DNA from: Sycon ciliatum
Taxonomy: Eukaryota > Porifera > Calcarea > Leucosolenida > Sycettidae
Assembly: GCF_964019385.1 (NCBI RefSeq)
Contig: NC_088645.1
Location: forward strand, 17,414,180 to 17,478,179
Length of the DNA: 64,000 nt
Reading direction: 5' to 3'
In this document: in pieces, positions 21,061 to 31,850 of the stretch
Layout: every line of letters starts with the position of its first letter
How positions within the stretch are numbered: the first letter of the stretch is position 1
The notes under the pieces: generated by a model
The model's input: only the letters and a program-made list of their open reading frames with translations
What the model was told of the DNA's origin: nothing
Databases searched by the model: none
Made by a program: the position numbers and the translations under genes

Positions 21061-21135
21061 GCTGGAAATCGGACCCATTGTCAAACACGGCATTTGCTAC
21101 TGTTGCATGTAGTCAACGAGCAAGTGCGTAGGGAA

Positions 21136-21633
21136 TGTAACGGAACGACACTTCACACTGAAGTCGCACACAGCACACACTGAGCCACACGTCAACGTCT
21201 TGACAGAGAGCTAGAAGATATGTTCCATTGACTTTGTAGAGTGGGACGAACAACAAAGAAGACAAAAGCAAAAAAAAACACGAGAACGCAAAAGCGCTCC
21301 GGGAACGGTCTTCCAGTACGCATGTACGCGCACGCTGCGCATGTGTACGGCAGAGCAACGCCTGCGGCGTCGCGGCTGGACGGCCGCGGGCGCGGCTCAA
21401 ACAAAAGTGCAAAGCAGGCATGCACAAATCAATGCTACGCAAACGAGAAAGAAACAAACAGTCTTCGAATAAATCAGAGAGAAGTAATGCGCTGCAATCA
21501 AAGTAGACCACAGGACATCAACAGACAAGAAAGACATTTATGCAGTTTATGCAGATAGGCGAGGTATAGTGAAACAGGTAAGCTATTGTTGATGATGTTA
21601 TTACATGTTACCAAAGTGACACATTTCCTTACA
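21136..21633 (-). repeat. 3' LTR of the deleted element
   Basis: 498 bp. Read in element sense it begins TGTAAGGAAATG and ends CCGTTACA. The outer 297 bp are shared with the 5' LTR at 23,443. Confidence 0.75.
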
Positions 21634-21647
21634 CCTCACCCCCTGGT
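21634..21647 (-). promoter_or_regulatory. Polypurine tract
   Basis: On the minus strand CCAGGGGGTGAGG directly precedes the TG of the 3' LTR, the position of the plus-strand DNA primer. Confidence 0.6.
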
Positions 21648-21693
21648 AACATATAATTATAAGCAATAAACAATCAAAGTGCCAGCCGATTCC

Positions 21694-22160
21694 TCAGACA
21701 TAACGAGAAGGCTTGGCTAAGTTTCCTCTGTTCCGCAAGGCATAGCTTCCAACCTCAGCTGGAGCCTCTAGGCCTCCGCCAGCAACATCTTCGAAAAGAT
21801 CAATGACGTCGACATCTACTGCAGCGTCGTCAGCTGCATTGGGCTCTACCGGTCGGCCCTGCTCCTCGTCGTCGTCGTCAGGTCCTAGCGGGTCGGGCTT
21901 CAGAAGATCGATGTTAACGACCTTCGTGCCACCATGTGTCGCTTCAATAATAACCGTTGACGCCGATATCACCCGGTGGACATGCCAGCCGGATTCGTAA
22001 GGCGACAGCCGTTTCTGGTGGCGGTGTGGCCGACGCAGCAACACAGCATCGCCGTCCCTGAACGGGCACGGGACATCAGGCTCGTCCATGAAGTCCAGCG
22101 CTGACAGCTCGCCCTCCAGGAAATCTCTCGTCTGGGCGGCTTGCCTCCGTTGGCGATCCA
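21694..22160 (-). pseudogene. Retroelement integrase C-terminus (remnant)
   Basis: About 150 residues in the minus sense beginning near DRQRRQAAQTRDFLEGE. They contain CPFRDGDAVLLRRPHRHQKR followed by SPYESGWHVHRVIS and VVNIDLLKPD, the small beta-barrel-like tail found after the integrase core of Ty3 elements. An acidic, Asp- and Glu-rich end closes with LRNRGNLAKPSRYV. It is in a different frame from the gag block and begins at the deletion junction near 22,155. It is not functional alone. Confidence 0.7.
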
Positions 22161-23401
22161 TACTGCACACGCGTGAGGCGACGGTCCTGGTCATCATACT
22201 GCAGACTGACACCGCCCAGGCAGGAGATGACGTCCAGGCCAATCAGCAGGTCTGAGTTGACCACCGCCAGGTCATCCACTACCAAAAACTCCGCCTCTGT
22301 TTCCGGCAGGCTCACACAGTCGTCGTCCAATCTTGAGACAGAGAGTGTGACGGACCCAGACACTGCCAAGGCTTCACCATCAATGGCCACGATCCTGTCG
22401 GTGTAGGGCAGCACTGACAGCCCCTTGCTGGTCACCAGGCTGGAGCACACCAGAGAGCCTGTAGAGCAGGAGTCCACTGCTGCTGAGTGCCTGCTACTAG
22501 TGGGAGCTAGTGCGCACTTCACATCCACATAGATGCGTGGCAACTTGGCTGATGCATGTACCACCATACCCAAGCACTTGTCATCCACTACCTTACACCT
22601 ACAACATGCCTGGCGCGCTGCTGCACTCGCCGCTCCCTGCTTGGCCAGCTTGGGACAGCTCGGCTTCATATGTCCCTGCTCCTGGCAGTGATAGCACCGT
22701 GGCCCTGGTTGACTGCGTCGCTCACGCTGGGGGCAGTCACGTCGGATGTGGCCAACCTGCTGACAGCCGTAGCACATCACGGACCTGGCCGGAGTCGTGG
22801 AACTCGCTCCAGCGCCAGGCGAGGACACAGCAGCCACAGCCTCACGGTGATCACCGCTGGCGCTGCTCAAGTCCAGCTGGGCAGTCTTGTCTGCAAAGCA
22901 AAGCGCTCTCGCCTGACTCGCCATGACGTCCACGCTCAGTCCGTTCGCTTGTGTGGCGATGCTGAGGCGCAGGTGACGCCCGAAATGAGCTGGAAGTCCG
23001 TTCAAGAACTGTTCCTGCAGCATCGGGTCCTCGTTGTCGGACTTCGCCGTGTGGCCACTCAGGCGCAACAATCTCCGCAAGTCGGCGAGATACGCATCGA
23101 CAGTCTCATCGCCACGTTTCCGCCACTGCACAAACTTCGTGTACGCCTCGGCAGGCGAGCTGGAAAACGACTCTGTCAGCCGCTTCACAACTTTATCCTC
23201 GTCTTTCTGATCGGCTTCAGCCATCTCACTCCACACTGTGAACGCATCACCAGCCAAGTAGAGGGGGAGATACGCCATCCTGTCCTCCGCGCTGTCGATC
23301 TTGCGAATCCTCGCAACCACCTTGAATTTCTTCAAAAATTCATCTAGATCATCTTCTGTCCCTCGGAAAGGCCAAAGCAACGAGCTTTCCAACTGTGACA
23401 T
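22150..23401 (-). CDS. Gag with two zinc knuckles and protease-like region
   Basis: The likely start is MSQLESSLLWPF at 23,401, because the longer open frame upstream reads through the primer site and LTR. The capsid-like region (residues about 10-170) contains the Ty3 Gag pattern FTVWSEMAE...FSSSPAEAYTKFVQWRKR...ETVDAYLADLRRLL. Two CCHC knuckles follow, CYGCQQVGHIRRDC and CYHCQEQGHMKPSC, which bind element RNA. A protease-like segment with AVDSCSTGSLV and DLLIGLDVISCLGG comes next; the usual D-S/T-G triad is altered to DSCSTG, so activity is doubtful. The frame then meets the deletion and ends in unrelated codons. Confidence 0.85.
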
Positions 23402-23419
23402 CTTCCCCACCGGCCTGGT

Positions 23420-23440
23420 CCTCCCGGGTTTCGGCACCAA
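23420..23440 (-). promoter_or_regulatory. tRNA primer-binding site
   Basis: TGGTGCCGAAACCCGGGA on the minus strand, three bases from the LTR end. The TGG start complements a tRNA CCA end; the tRNA was not identified. Confidence 0.75.
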
Positions 23441-23442
23441 CT

Positions 23443-23739
23443 TGTAACGGAACGACACTTCATACTGAAGTCGCACACAGCACACACTGAGCCACACGTC
23501 AACGTCTTGACAGAGAGCTAGAAGATATGTTCCATTGACTTTGTAGAGTGGGACGAACAACAAAGAAGACAAAAGCCAAAAAAAAACACGAGAACGCAAA
23601 AGCGCTCCGGAAACGGTCTTCCAGTATGCATGTACGCGCACGCTGCGCATGTGTACGGCAGAGCAACGCCTGCGGCGTCGCGGCTGGACGGCCGCGGGCG
23701 CGGCTCAAACAAAAGTGCAAAGCAGGCATGCACAAATCA
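23443..23739 (-). repeat. Partial 5' LTR of the deleted element
   Basis: Copy of the inner 297 bp of the 21,136 LTR. It stops where the 130-bp satellite begins. Confidence 0.8.
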
Positions 23740-24090
23740 ACGAGTGTCCAGATAGCGCGCCGCGTGGCAAGCGTCGCATCCTGAGAGAAATCTGCATGCA
23801 CCGGTATGCTGTGAAGTATGGCTGCCCTTTCCAGGCCTCAGTCATACTGTTAATCAAATTGGCTGTTTACGAGTGTCCAGATAGCGTGCTGCGTGTCAAG
23901 CGTCGCATCCTGGGAGAAATCTGCATGCACCGGTATGCTGTGAAGTATGGCTGCGCTTTCCAGGCCTCAGTCATACTGTTAATCAAATTGGCTGTTTACG
24001 AGCGTCCAGATAGCGCGCCGCGTGTCAAGCGTCGCAACCTGAGAGAAATCTGCATGCACCGGTATGCTGTGAAGTATGGCTGCCCTTTCA
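23740..24090. repeat. 130-bp tandem repeat, 2.7 copies
   Basis: Units start ACGAGTGTCCAGATAGCG at about 23,740, 23,869 and 23,999 and share TCTGCATGCACCGGTATGCT and GTTAATCAAATTGGCTG. Divergence between units is a few percent. The array abuts the truncated LTR exactly, so it either was part of the target or caused the truncation. Confidence 0.9.
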
Positions 24091-24119
24091 TATCCAGGGT
24101 TCTACCGCATCTGATCTGT

Positions 24120-24570
24120 CTCGATAAGCGGTACGGCTTGGAATGAGACAACACGACAACGCCCGAAAACGATGCCTAAACGGAACGAAATGGAAACGCA
24201 CATCAAAGGGTTTTGAAACGTTTCCGTTCTCGTGCAAACGGTGAAAACAGTGAAAACGATTGAAAACAAGCGCGGACATGGAAACCATTCCGCGCAGGAC
24301 TATATTTCGCGGGAAATACCCAACCCTTACAACCACCAGCACTTACCAATTCCAACTAACGTGCTACTACCCGCCCTTGCGCCAAGCCAGCACGTGATAA
24401 CTCCACTCTCCAGGCCGCTAATCGCCCGTTTTTCGTTTTCGTGTAACCGGTTCAAAACAATTTGCCGTTCTCGTATAAACAGTTTGAAAAGGATTCGAGG
24501 ACAGCCCGTTTTCGTTCCGTTTCGTTCCGTTTCATTTCGTCTCCGTGTAAACGCAGCCCTCAAGCTGCGT
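24120..24570. other. AACG/CGTTT-rich segment, no gene
   Basis: Many GAAAACG and CGTTTCCGTT words on both strands near the two ends suggest a decayed inverted-repeat element, but no clean terminal repeat or target duplication could be aligned. No coding sequence was recognised. Confidence 0.35.
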
Positions 24571-24573
24571 TAA

Positions 24574-24710
24574 CGAGTATGTATGCTAAGTGTATCTGGG
24601 GAATGCATGCAGCGCAGGGCGCTAGTGCGGGTTCGAATCCTAGGTCTTGAAAAAAATAGGAGAAATGAAAAAATTATAACATCCGTGTGCTTTCTTGCCT
24701 AGGTCATCAA
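24574..24710 (+). repeat. B-box SINE/MITE family, copy 3 (partial)
   Basis: GTATGTATGCTAAGTGTATC, then GCGGGTTCGAATCC (B box at about 24,629), ending CTTGCCTAGGTCATCAA. The 3' hairpin is incomplete. Confidence 0.6.
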
Positions 24711-24770
24711 TGTGGTTGACGGTGTCGTGTTACCCTCGAATGCAAAGAGAATGTTTATTTCTTTCGCTCA

Positions 24771-25979
24771 CGGCCCTACGCTATGCTTTTTTGTCTGGCT
24801 CATCATGAATGTTGTTCGAATAGATGGAAACTGCCTGCAATACAACGATGTAGCCGATCAGTTCGTTGTGGCATGGTTGGGAATTGTAGCCATTATTATT
24901 TTTCTGGTTTTAGAGTTCATATCGGAACAGCCATTCTGTAATTCAAAGGGAGCCGTCATGGTCGACATAAAACACTATTTACAATACACAAGCTCGGGGA
25001 GCAAAAGTCTCTCTGTCCCATAAGCTGCCACATACCAAGTAAATACAAACCCATGCACTTTACATGAGCTAACTGTTACTTGCAAACGTTGCCCTTTTCA
25101 CGAACCCAGACAAAGGGATTAGTCTATTTCAATTTAACCAAGAGTACTCTTGTTATAACACATGTGCGAAGTCACTAGATTACACATGCACCAGAGATGA
25201 AGGCGACAGCGCCAGACATCAATACGGTGTTGTACGGTATAAGGATGGCGTATAGCATGTCGTACAACAGTACGATGAAATCGTGGGAGAAACCAACGAC
25301 CACTTAAGCGCTTGGGAACGATTAACATTGCAACAGTCTTATTGTGAGTGACAGTCAGGCTGAGTTTCCGAAGATCAGTAGCGAGTGCTATCCCGAGGAT
25401 TATGTTAGCATTACAAAAGCATAGACAGGATGCGTATTACAGGAGACCCAAGTTGCTGAAGACCAGTAGTCATTGCTGATAGCGTGCAGAAAAACTACAT
25501 CTGCAGCTTATTTTGCCGTCGGACAGGATGCGTATTATAGGAGACTGTAAAGTTATGTAATGTGCTCCACAGGCAACCATGCATTCGGCCATCAGCAACA
25601 GTTAAGCACAAGCACACTATCAAGGTAAGGACATTATTGTATTTTTGTATTGTATCGTATTTTATGGAATCTAATTTTACCCCATTGGCTCAACAGGTCA
25701 ATGTATTACTACAAAAAGCCAGAAAATCCGATTATAAGGAGATATAAAGGAAAAGAAGGAGCAAACCAAAACTAGATGAAGTGAGAGAAAAATAACAATC
25801 CGCAATAAATTCTGCAAATGCTTTTGCCTAACTCATATTCAAACTGATTGAAACGATTTTGCAATACAATGATTTAGCCAATGAAAGTAAAAACATTTTC
25901 ATCAGTTCTAATGACATGCACGATGAACTAGGCAAAAAAAGCATAGCGTAGGGCCCTGAGCTTCCAAGCTCTCTCGTTT
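24771..25979. mobile_element. Candidate 1.2-kb inverted-repeat element sharing the same ends
   Basis: GGGCCCTACGCTATGCTTTTTT marks the family end. The left end (GGCCCTACGCTATGCTTTTTTG, then CTCATCATG...GTTGTTCGAATAGATGGAAA) and the right end in reverse (GAGAGAGCTTGGAAGCTCAG, CTATGCTTTTTTTGCC, TTCATCGTGCATG...ATTAGAACTGATG) align for over 80 bp with mismatches. A solo end of the same type lies at 34,553-34,640. No transposase was seen; an open frame at 24,712-25,023 is unrecognised. Confidence 0.5.
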
Positions 25980-26114
25980 AATCCACGCGTCGTATACTTG
26001 CAACTGATTGATCGTAATAGAAGGAGTGATAGAAGAGGCGGTTTGAAAACCGATAACCGCACTGTCCAGTTGCTATTCATGATTCTCTCCGCTGCATTGG
26101 TTGGTGGGCATTAA

Positions 26115-26215
26115 TTGTAGATGTACTCAATCTGCGGACAGAACTGTTTCGACCTTTGCGGGCTCATCAGATAATGAGGCCGAACCTTATAGCAATGAAA
26201 ATAAATCTTCCAAAA
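26115..26215. repeat. Fragment related to 9,005-9,110
   Basis: An inverted, roughly 80% match including GGACAGAACTGTTTCG, CTCATCAG and TAGCAATGAAA. See the 7.8-9.5 kb segment. Confidence 0.6.
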
Positions 26216-26519
26216 CCTGATGTAATTGTAGATGTGAAAATATGAAGTTTCGGGCCAGTCGCCCATCAACAGAACAATTTACTAGGGGATGGGTGACTGT
26301 CTTGAAACGTCATAACTTTTACATCAACCATAAAAGAATTTCCATTTGCAGCGCATGGGTAGATCTTGAATAGCAACTAAATAGAGGGATTATCAGTTAA
26401 TAAAACTCTTTTTTTCTATACTGCTGGTGCGTGATAACCATAAATTCTTTTTAGACTTCATTGAAATGAAGTCTAGAGTCAAAGGGACCAGTAAGCTACG
26501 AGTCATGATTAACGGTGCA

Positions 26520-26960
26520 CCAAGGCGACGAGATATTATACAGTCTGATAGTGCGACAACAGGCAGGCACAGTGGTTTGGTCAAAGACCATCATTGAGAT
26601 ACAAGAGGTACCTTGTTCAAGTCCTGCCTGGGAGCGGTTTTCCAGCCGTGCTGCTACCAGAGTCAACTGGGAACTTGTGACCAGGCACGAGGGGTACATG
26701 GATGCAGCTAATGGGGTTTCTCGGCACTTATGCCAGTGGTTGTGAAACTTATCCACTCATCCCCATTGCTGCATCTGCCGCTAGGGTTTAACAGTTTGCT
26801 AGTGGCTGTAGTGAGTTCCCTTTGGGAACGGACACGATAATGTACTCATTTTAGTGCGACAACAAGGCACCACACTGACAAGGACAGTGAAATATTCAAC
26901 GACCTAACACCTAGCTAGGGTTTATCGGGTGTTAGCGGCCGTCGTGAGTTCCCCTCTATA
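26520..26960. repeat. Remnants of the foldback family
   Basis: TGCGACAACA-GCA, CACTGACAAGGACAGTGAAATATTC and CACCTAGC phrases correspond to the 6.9-kb foldback arm, with an internal duplication (the AGTGCGACAAC block at about 26,548 and 26,852). No gene. Confidence 0.4.
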
Positions 26961-26991
26961 ACGGATACGATAATTTACTTTATTCCCGTAG

Positions 26992-27666
26992 CTATGCAGA
27001 AGACGTTACTTCAGTAACGCTTGGCGCTAGCCAGGGTCCACACAGCTTTAATTTGGTAATTGTGTGTTTGTTTGTTTGTTTGTTTGTGTCACGCCTGGCG
27101 CTATCCCGTATCTGACGGCAAAAAAATCATAGGGATGTTATAAATTTTTCAGTTCTCCTATTTTTCAGGCATATCCTGGGATTCGAACCCGCACTATCGC
27201 CCTACATGCATTCCCCCATACACTTCGCATTCATACCCATTCTTCCAAGTTGCTTCACGTTATGATCTTGCGTTTGAAAGCCCTATTTGAATATTGCGGC
27301 CAGCTGTATGTGGCCAGCTGTGTTTGATGGTACGGTACGGGAGACGGTGTTGTATTACCCTCGATCGTACCTGTCCCGTACCTATCCCTACCGTACCGTA
27401 CCATCAAAGACGGCTGGCCACAATGCATATTCAAATAGGGCTTTCAAATGCAAGATCATAATGTTAAGCAACTTGGAAGAATTAGTATGTATGCGAAGTG
27501 TATCGGGGGATGCATGCAGGGCGCGATAGTGCGGGTTCGAATCCCAGGTTATGTCTTAAAAAAAGAAATTGTTAAAGAATTTTATAACATCCCTATGCTT
27601 TTTTTTGTCTAGGTCATCAAGGCAAAAAAGCATAGCGTAGGGCCCTGAGCTTCCAAGCTCTCTCGT
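26992..27666. repeat. B-box SINE/MITE family as a large foldback (copies 4 and 5)
   Basis: Two family copies face each other. The arms (about 27,116-27,345 and 27,370-27,625) are inverted versions of one sequence, including the B box on opposite strands (CGAACC near 27,185 and GGTTCGAATCC near 27,534) and a GTACGGTACGGG spacer. The left side also carries the 5' block ATTCCCGTAGCTATGCAGAA of copy 2. The structure implies a head-to-head duplication. Confidence 0.7.
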
Positions 27667-27904
27667 TTTTATTTTTTAACACCTAGCTTTTACACATCTA
27701 ACAAGCGCAAACCAACTACCTACCAACTTGGAAGGCTCAGATGCGGAGAGTTCCAAGGAGAGAAATTCTCTCTCCCATTTCTCTTTGCTTGACATCTACT
27801 GTATTGGCTGAACATCAGAGTTTTAAGAAGTAAAGGGTGAGAATGATTTTATAAAATCATTCTCATTCTCAATGCATATAATGCATTCATCCACAAGATA
27901 ATCA

Positions 27905-28100
27905 GGGTAATGTGCAGTGCAGGCACAGTGTCCAGCGCAAGCGCAGTGTCCAACGCACGCGCAGTGTGCACCACATGTGTAGTGTACAGCGCACGTGCAG
28001 TGTGCAGCGCACGCGCAGTGTGCAGCGCACGCGCAGTGTGCAGCGCACGGGCAGTGTGCAGCGCACGCGCAGTGTGCAGCGCACGCGTAGTGTTCAGCGC
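27905..28100. repeat. 18-bp minisatellite
   Basis: About ten copies of GCGCACGCGCAGTGTGCA, the central ones nearly perfect. The period is a multiple of three, so open frames in all registers are artefacts. Confidence 0.9.
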
Positions 28101-28229
28101 GCGCCTACGGAATTAATTTATAGAAGACAGGTGCGTACATGTACTTGTACATGGCCGTCTCAACGTTCCTGGACGGCAGCCTTCAAGACAATGTTGGAAC
28201 CAACGACCGGGAAACTCTGGATTTCCTCA

Positions 28230-28270
28230 CAACCCCATCATCCCCCCCCCCCTCCCCCCCCCCCCCCCCT
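28230..28270. repeat. Poly(C) tract
   Basis: Long runs of C interrupted by T. Confidence 0.85.
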
Positions 28271-28394
28271 CTTCCGCCGGATATCGAGAAGTTACAAAAC
28301 AAGAAAACGACGAGGCCGAGGTGGCAAGGCAAAAGAAGCAGGCGCGTCGGAACGACTTTGGAAGTGGGGCGGCCATGGAAGGGGGGTCGGGGGT

Positions 28395-28625
28395 CCTCCC
28401 CCGGGAAAAAATTTCAAAAATTAAAGCCAATTGCAAGCATTTCCGGGCATTTGGTGCCATTTCAGTGTACGGTAACTACAATGAAAGACTTTTTGATTCT
28501 GCAAAAAACCAAGAAGATGCTACGATCGGGGACAAACATAACCCTCCCCCGGGAAAAAATTCAAAAATTGAAGCCAATTGCAAGCATTCCCAGGCATTTG
28601 GTGCCATTTCAGTGTACATGGACTT
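28395..28625. repeat. Direct duplication in a dispersed-repeat-like segment
   Basis: The block CCCCCGGGAAAAAATT followed by CAAAAATT-AAGCCAATTGCAAGCATT and GGTGCCATTTCAGTGTAC occurs at about 28,398-28,470 and 28,545-28,617. The flanks also repeat GGGCGGCCATGG (28,365 and 28,733). An A-run at about 28,708 suggests a retroposed sequence. No protein is supported. Confidence 0.5.
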
Positions 28626-28882
28626 TTGATTCTGCAACAAACCACGATCGGGGACAAGGATTTGCCACGTTTGCGCTGAGATCATCGCGCTTTGTTGCAG
28701 TGTGCTAAAAAAAAAAAAAGGCCGAAAAGTGGGGCGGCCATGGCCGCCCCGACCGGTGCGGTTCCGACGCCCTTGAGAAGGTAAACATTATGAAGCTCTC
28801 AGAGTTCTTGGGAACTCGTGCCACAACAATACAACATGGACGTCATTGATTTTCGATTTCTAACAGTTCAACACACACGTAC

Positions 28883-29890
28883 CTGCGGCAATGAGGACAA
28901 GAACTGAGTAACACCCTGGACGAATTCGTGAATCTCCTCTGCAGCTGGTCGACGGGCCGGTGGGTCAGCAAGACAGCGTCTCACTAGGTCCTTCAGCGGG
29001 TGGCCGTCAGGGATGCGAGCAAACTCCGCGTGTCGCCGCTCCAGCTCTGGTATAGCGACGTGGCTGCCGTCAGCTGCCTGGCGCGATCTTGGTGCGAACA
29101 TGAGCTCAATGGAGGGCATCACACCGCTCAGCACGCTCATTGCCGTCACTCCGAACGAAAAGACGTCAAGCGAAAGATCGTACCTTGCCCGGCCAGATTC
29201 CGTCTCTTGCAACGCCTCTGGCGGCATGAATAACTGTGTACCAGGCTGTTGGGTCATGGACTGAGCGGCTTCACGGAACTGATCGGCAACGCTAGGCAGT
29301 AGCGTGGAGAGGCCTAAATCCGTGATTTTGGCCACACCATTGTCAACGAGGACATTGCTTGGCTTCAGGTCGTGATGCACCATCGGGATGGAGTGCAAGT
29401 AGTGAAGACCTGCAGCAGTATGTTCGATGTAGCGAATCAGCTGAAGCAAGTCCTGTCTGCGTGCACCAACGCTCATTGTTTCCAGTGTGTCGGACATAAA
29501 TTCCACCACGATGGCTGGAGTTGTTCCGACCATGCCCACGCCGAAAATTTGACACAGATGCGGGTGGCGAAGACGTGCCATGCGTGCAATCTCTGCTCCA
29601 AAATCATGCAGTACGACGTCGCGTCCTTGGTTTCTTCGATCAATCAGGATAGAATGAAGTGCCTTTGCGGCCACCTTCAATCCACACCATTTAGTCTTGT
29701 AAACTACAGCAAATGAGCCACGACCCAACTCATCCTCTGTTTCATTCACGTCCAATGTACCCAGATAGGGCACTGCAGGCTCGTTCAAGCCCAAAGCGGT
29801 GAACACCGCATTCTCCTCAGCGGCCATAGCAGCAACTAGCGCACCGCCGACCACTGGCACTATAGAATAATTGTAAACGACCAGGGACAA
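28883..29890 (-). CDS. Protein kinase domain exon (TKL-like)
   Basis: This exon encodes a near-complete kinase catalytic domain that transfers phosphate from ATP to Ser/Thr or Tyr. Numbered from the ATG at 29,890, it has the glycine loop LGRGSFAVVYK (55-65), the ATP lysine in VAAKAL (K76), a helix-C glutamate near 100, the catalytic loop HHDLKPSN (172-179; HHD instead of HRD), DLG instead of DFG (191-193), the MPPEAL activation-segment end (222-227), DVFSFG (242) and the closing CLADPPARRPA. A donor GTACGT follows codon Q at 28,883, so more exons lie to the left. An alternative start, MAAEENAV, is at 29,827. HxDLKPSN with DLGLS points to the TKL group. Substrate and partners are unknown. Confidence 0.85.
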
Positions 29891-29899
29891 AGACTTGAG

Positions 29900-31600
29900 A
29901 GAGACGAAAACACAGTAATGGACGAAGGACGATCGTGAAGTGCGACACCTACTACAGACTGTCAGTCTACTACTAGTAGTAGATCTACGTCAACACCAGT
30001 GAATCGGAAAGGGCTTTTACGAATCCCTGGTCAACACGGTTGCTGAAGTACTACCGTCCGGCGACAGACAGATTATGACTCATTCATTTTGACGGTGTTT
30101 TCCATGGTTTAGTGATCCCATTAGTACTGACTGTCTGTACATCACTGATCACGCCGGGAGTCGTGTAGATCCCAGTAGATCTACTACTAAGGACTACAAA
30201 TGAACAGTTATGTCATGTAGTAGATCTACCAGATCTACTGTCGACATGTCTGTAGACTCTGTACACATGTACGGATCTCACGGCTTTACGTGAACTCTGC
30301 CATCACTGAAGTCACTGCATTGCCGTCACTGGCGTCAGGTCGGGCCGTCAGTACCGTCACCAACACCTTATCTATGGTTCGAACTCACCCCTCCGCCTTT
30401 GCCATGCAAGTCGCGCTGTAGACAGCGGAAATGAGACGGCTGAGCACGAGCTACAGCCAGGGCCAAAGGCGTGAACAGGCTAGCGTCTAATAGTAGCGAT
30501 CCAGTGCAGCCAGTTCATGGTCTGTCATGATGAAAAGCGGTTGGAGGCCCTCTCAACCACGTGCAAGCAAAAAATGTGTCCGACTTTTCTGCCAAATATC
30601 CACCATTCAATTCTTGGCTGACCATTCGTACAAGAAAATCGCCCCAGATTTGTCGAAAACTTGCACTCTAACACAGCATTCCGGGCAATTATTTTCGCCC
30701 CGATCTTGAGCCGATGAGGATTTCCCACGCTGGCCGAAAAATCTCTCTGGCGTGGACCAGACATCAGACCAGGCATCAGAACCGGGAAACTGAACGCACC
30801 ATTGCTAGCAGTAGCAGATATCCGTGCTAGGCATGGGCGGGTGATGGTAGCATTATGGCTGGCATTAAAGTCCCTTTTTTCCAGGTGGCATAATGCTGGC
30901 ATTATAACACCATTTCGCATGCAAAATTAGCATTACAAGCATAATTGCCGGTCGACAACGGTGTCATGCATGAAGCTGGCTAGGTCCAGTTCCGAAAATC
31001 GTGCATCTGAACTCGTCTGGCTTCGTCCCAAGACTTGACTTTGCAAATCAACCTTCTGACTGGATTGTTTCAGACAACATGCTCACTGCTGTGAAGTTGA
31101 TTGTTCCAACTAGGAACACACGCTAAGTTCGTATGCTCACTGCTGTTTTTAAAGTTTTTCTCTTCTACGCTTTGGCCTTGATCCAAGACGGCCTTCTTAA
31201 ATCGACTTTTCCAACTTTCAAACTGGCATTATGGAGGAGTGTGAGCATTATTAGTGACATTATATCCTCATATTATTTAGAAAAGCGATCCTATCAGCTT
31301 TTCTATTATTGTGTTCACACGGTAAGACCTAACGAAACCGCAATTGAGACACGTTGTCTACGTAAGGTGATTGGTACCTGGACCATGCATGTACTTCATT
31401 CCAACCATCGCGTGGTCGGCCGCGTGCGTGTGCAAAACTGTGCATGGCAGACATGTTGCAGCCTTTTCGGATGTGCATGCACGAGGAACTTCCTTCTTTG
31501 GAACTGCTTCTTGCATGAGATGGTTCGGATATTTTGTCTCCTGGCCTGGCTTATTTCGATGGCGCTGCTGAGACCTCCTTTCACTGAATATTACTCAATG
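29900..31600. other. No recognised gene
   Basis: Upstream of the kinase. Many short AGATCTAC/GTAGATCT palindromic words lie between 29,960 and 30,240. The plus-strand frame 31,133-31,627 is open for 164 residues but hydrophobic and unrecognised. Confidence 0.4.
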
Positions 31601-31609
31601 ACGGGCGAG

Positions 31610-31850
31610 TTGGCCAGTTCCCTTTGATTCATTTGCTTTTGTTGACTTTTTCATTTTACGAAAAGTGTGCTGATTTTAGGTGCAATGCAATAAATAATGG
31701 AAAAGCTGACAGGATCTCTTTTCTAAATTTAGCTTTTCCGCTCTCGAGGCCTCCTTAATGACAGGTGATCTCTGAGTTGACCAGTTTCCTTCGATTCATT
31801 TGCTTATGCTCACCCTTTTATTTACGGAAACGTGTGCTGATTATATTAAG
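31610..31850. repeat. Direct duplication, about 165-bp spacing
   Basis: GTTCCCTTTGATTCATTTGC...ACGAAAAGTGTGCTGATTTTA at 31,617 recurs with changes as TTTCCTTCGATTCATTTGC...ACGGAAACGTGTGCTGATTAT at 31,785. Confidence 0.6.

Larger units (their letters stand above)
21136..23739 (-). mobile_element. Deleted Ty3-type LTR retroelement
   Basis: The element lies on the minus strand. Its 3' LTR (21,136-21,633) and partial 5' LTR (23,443-23,739) agree over about 297 bp with only a handful of mismatches. The primer site sits 3 nt inside the 5' LTR and a purine tract precedes the 3' LTR. Gag and a protease-like region remain, then the reading jumps directly to the C-terminal tail of integrase, so RT, RNase H and most of integrase are gone. 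The outer 200 bp of the 5' LTR are missing and replaced by a 130-bp satellite. It cannot move without a helper. Confidence 0.85.

Noticed and set aside
22556-23347. 263-residue plus-strand ORF
   Set aside because: Shadow of the Gag coding strand; it has no domain and crosses the zinc-knuckle codons in antisense.
24120-24570. A further TIR transposon
   Set aside because: Similar AACG/CGTTT words at both ends could not be aligned into a continuous terminal repeat.
27902-28424. Arg/Thr and Ala/Val repeat ORFs
   Set aside because: Artefacts of an 18-bp GC-rich minisatellite.
30525-31627. 131- and 164-residue ORFs as genes
   Set aside because: No recognised motif, no splice signals and composition like surrounding non-coding DNA.
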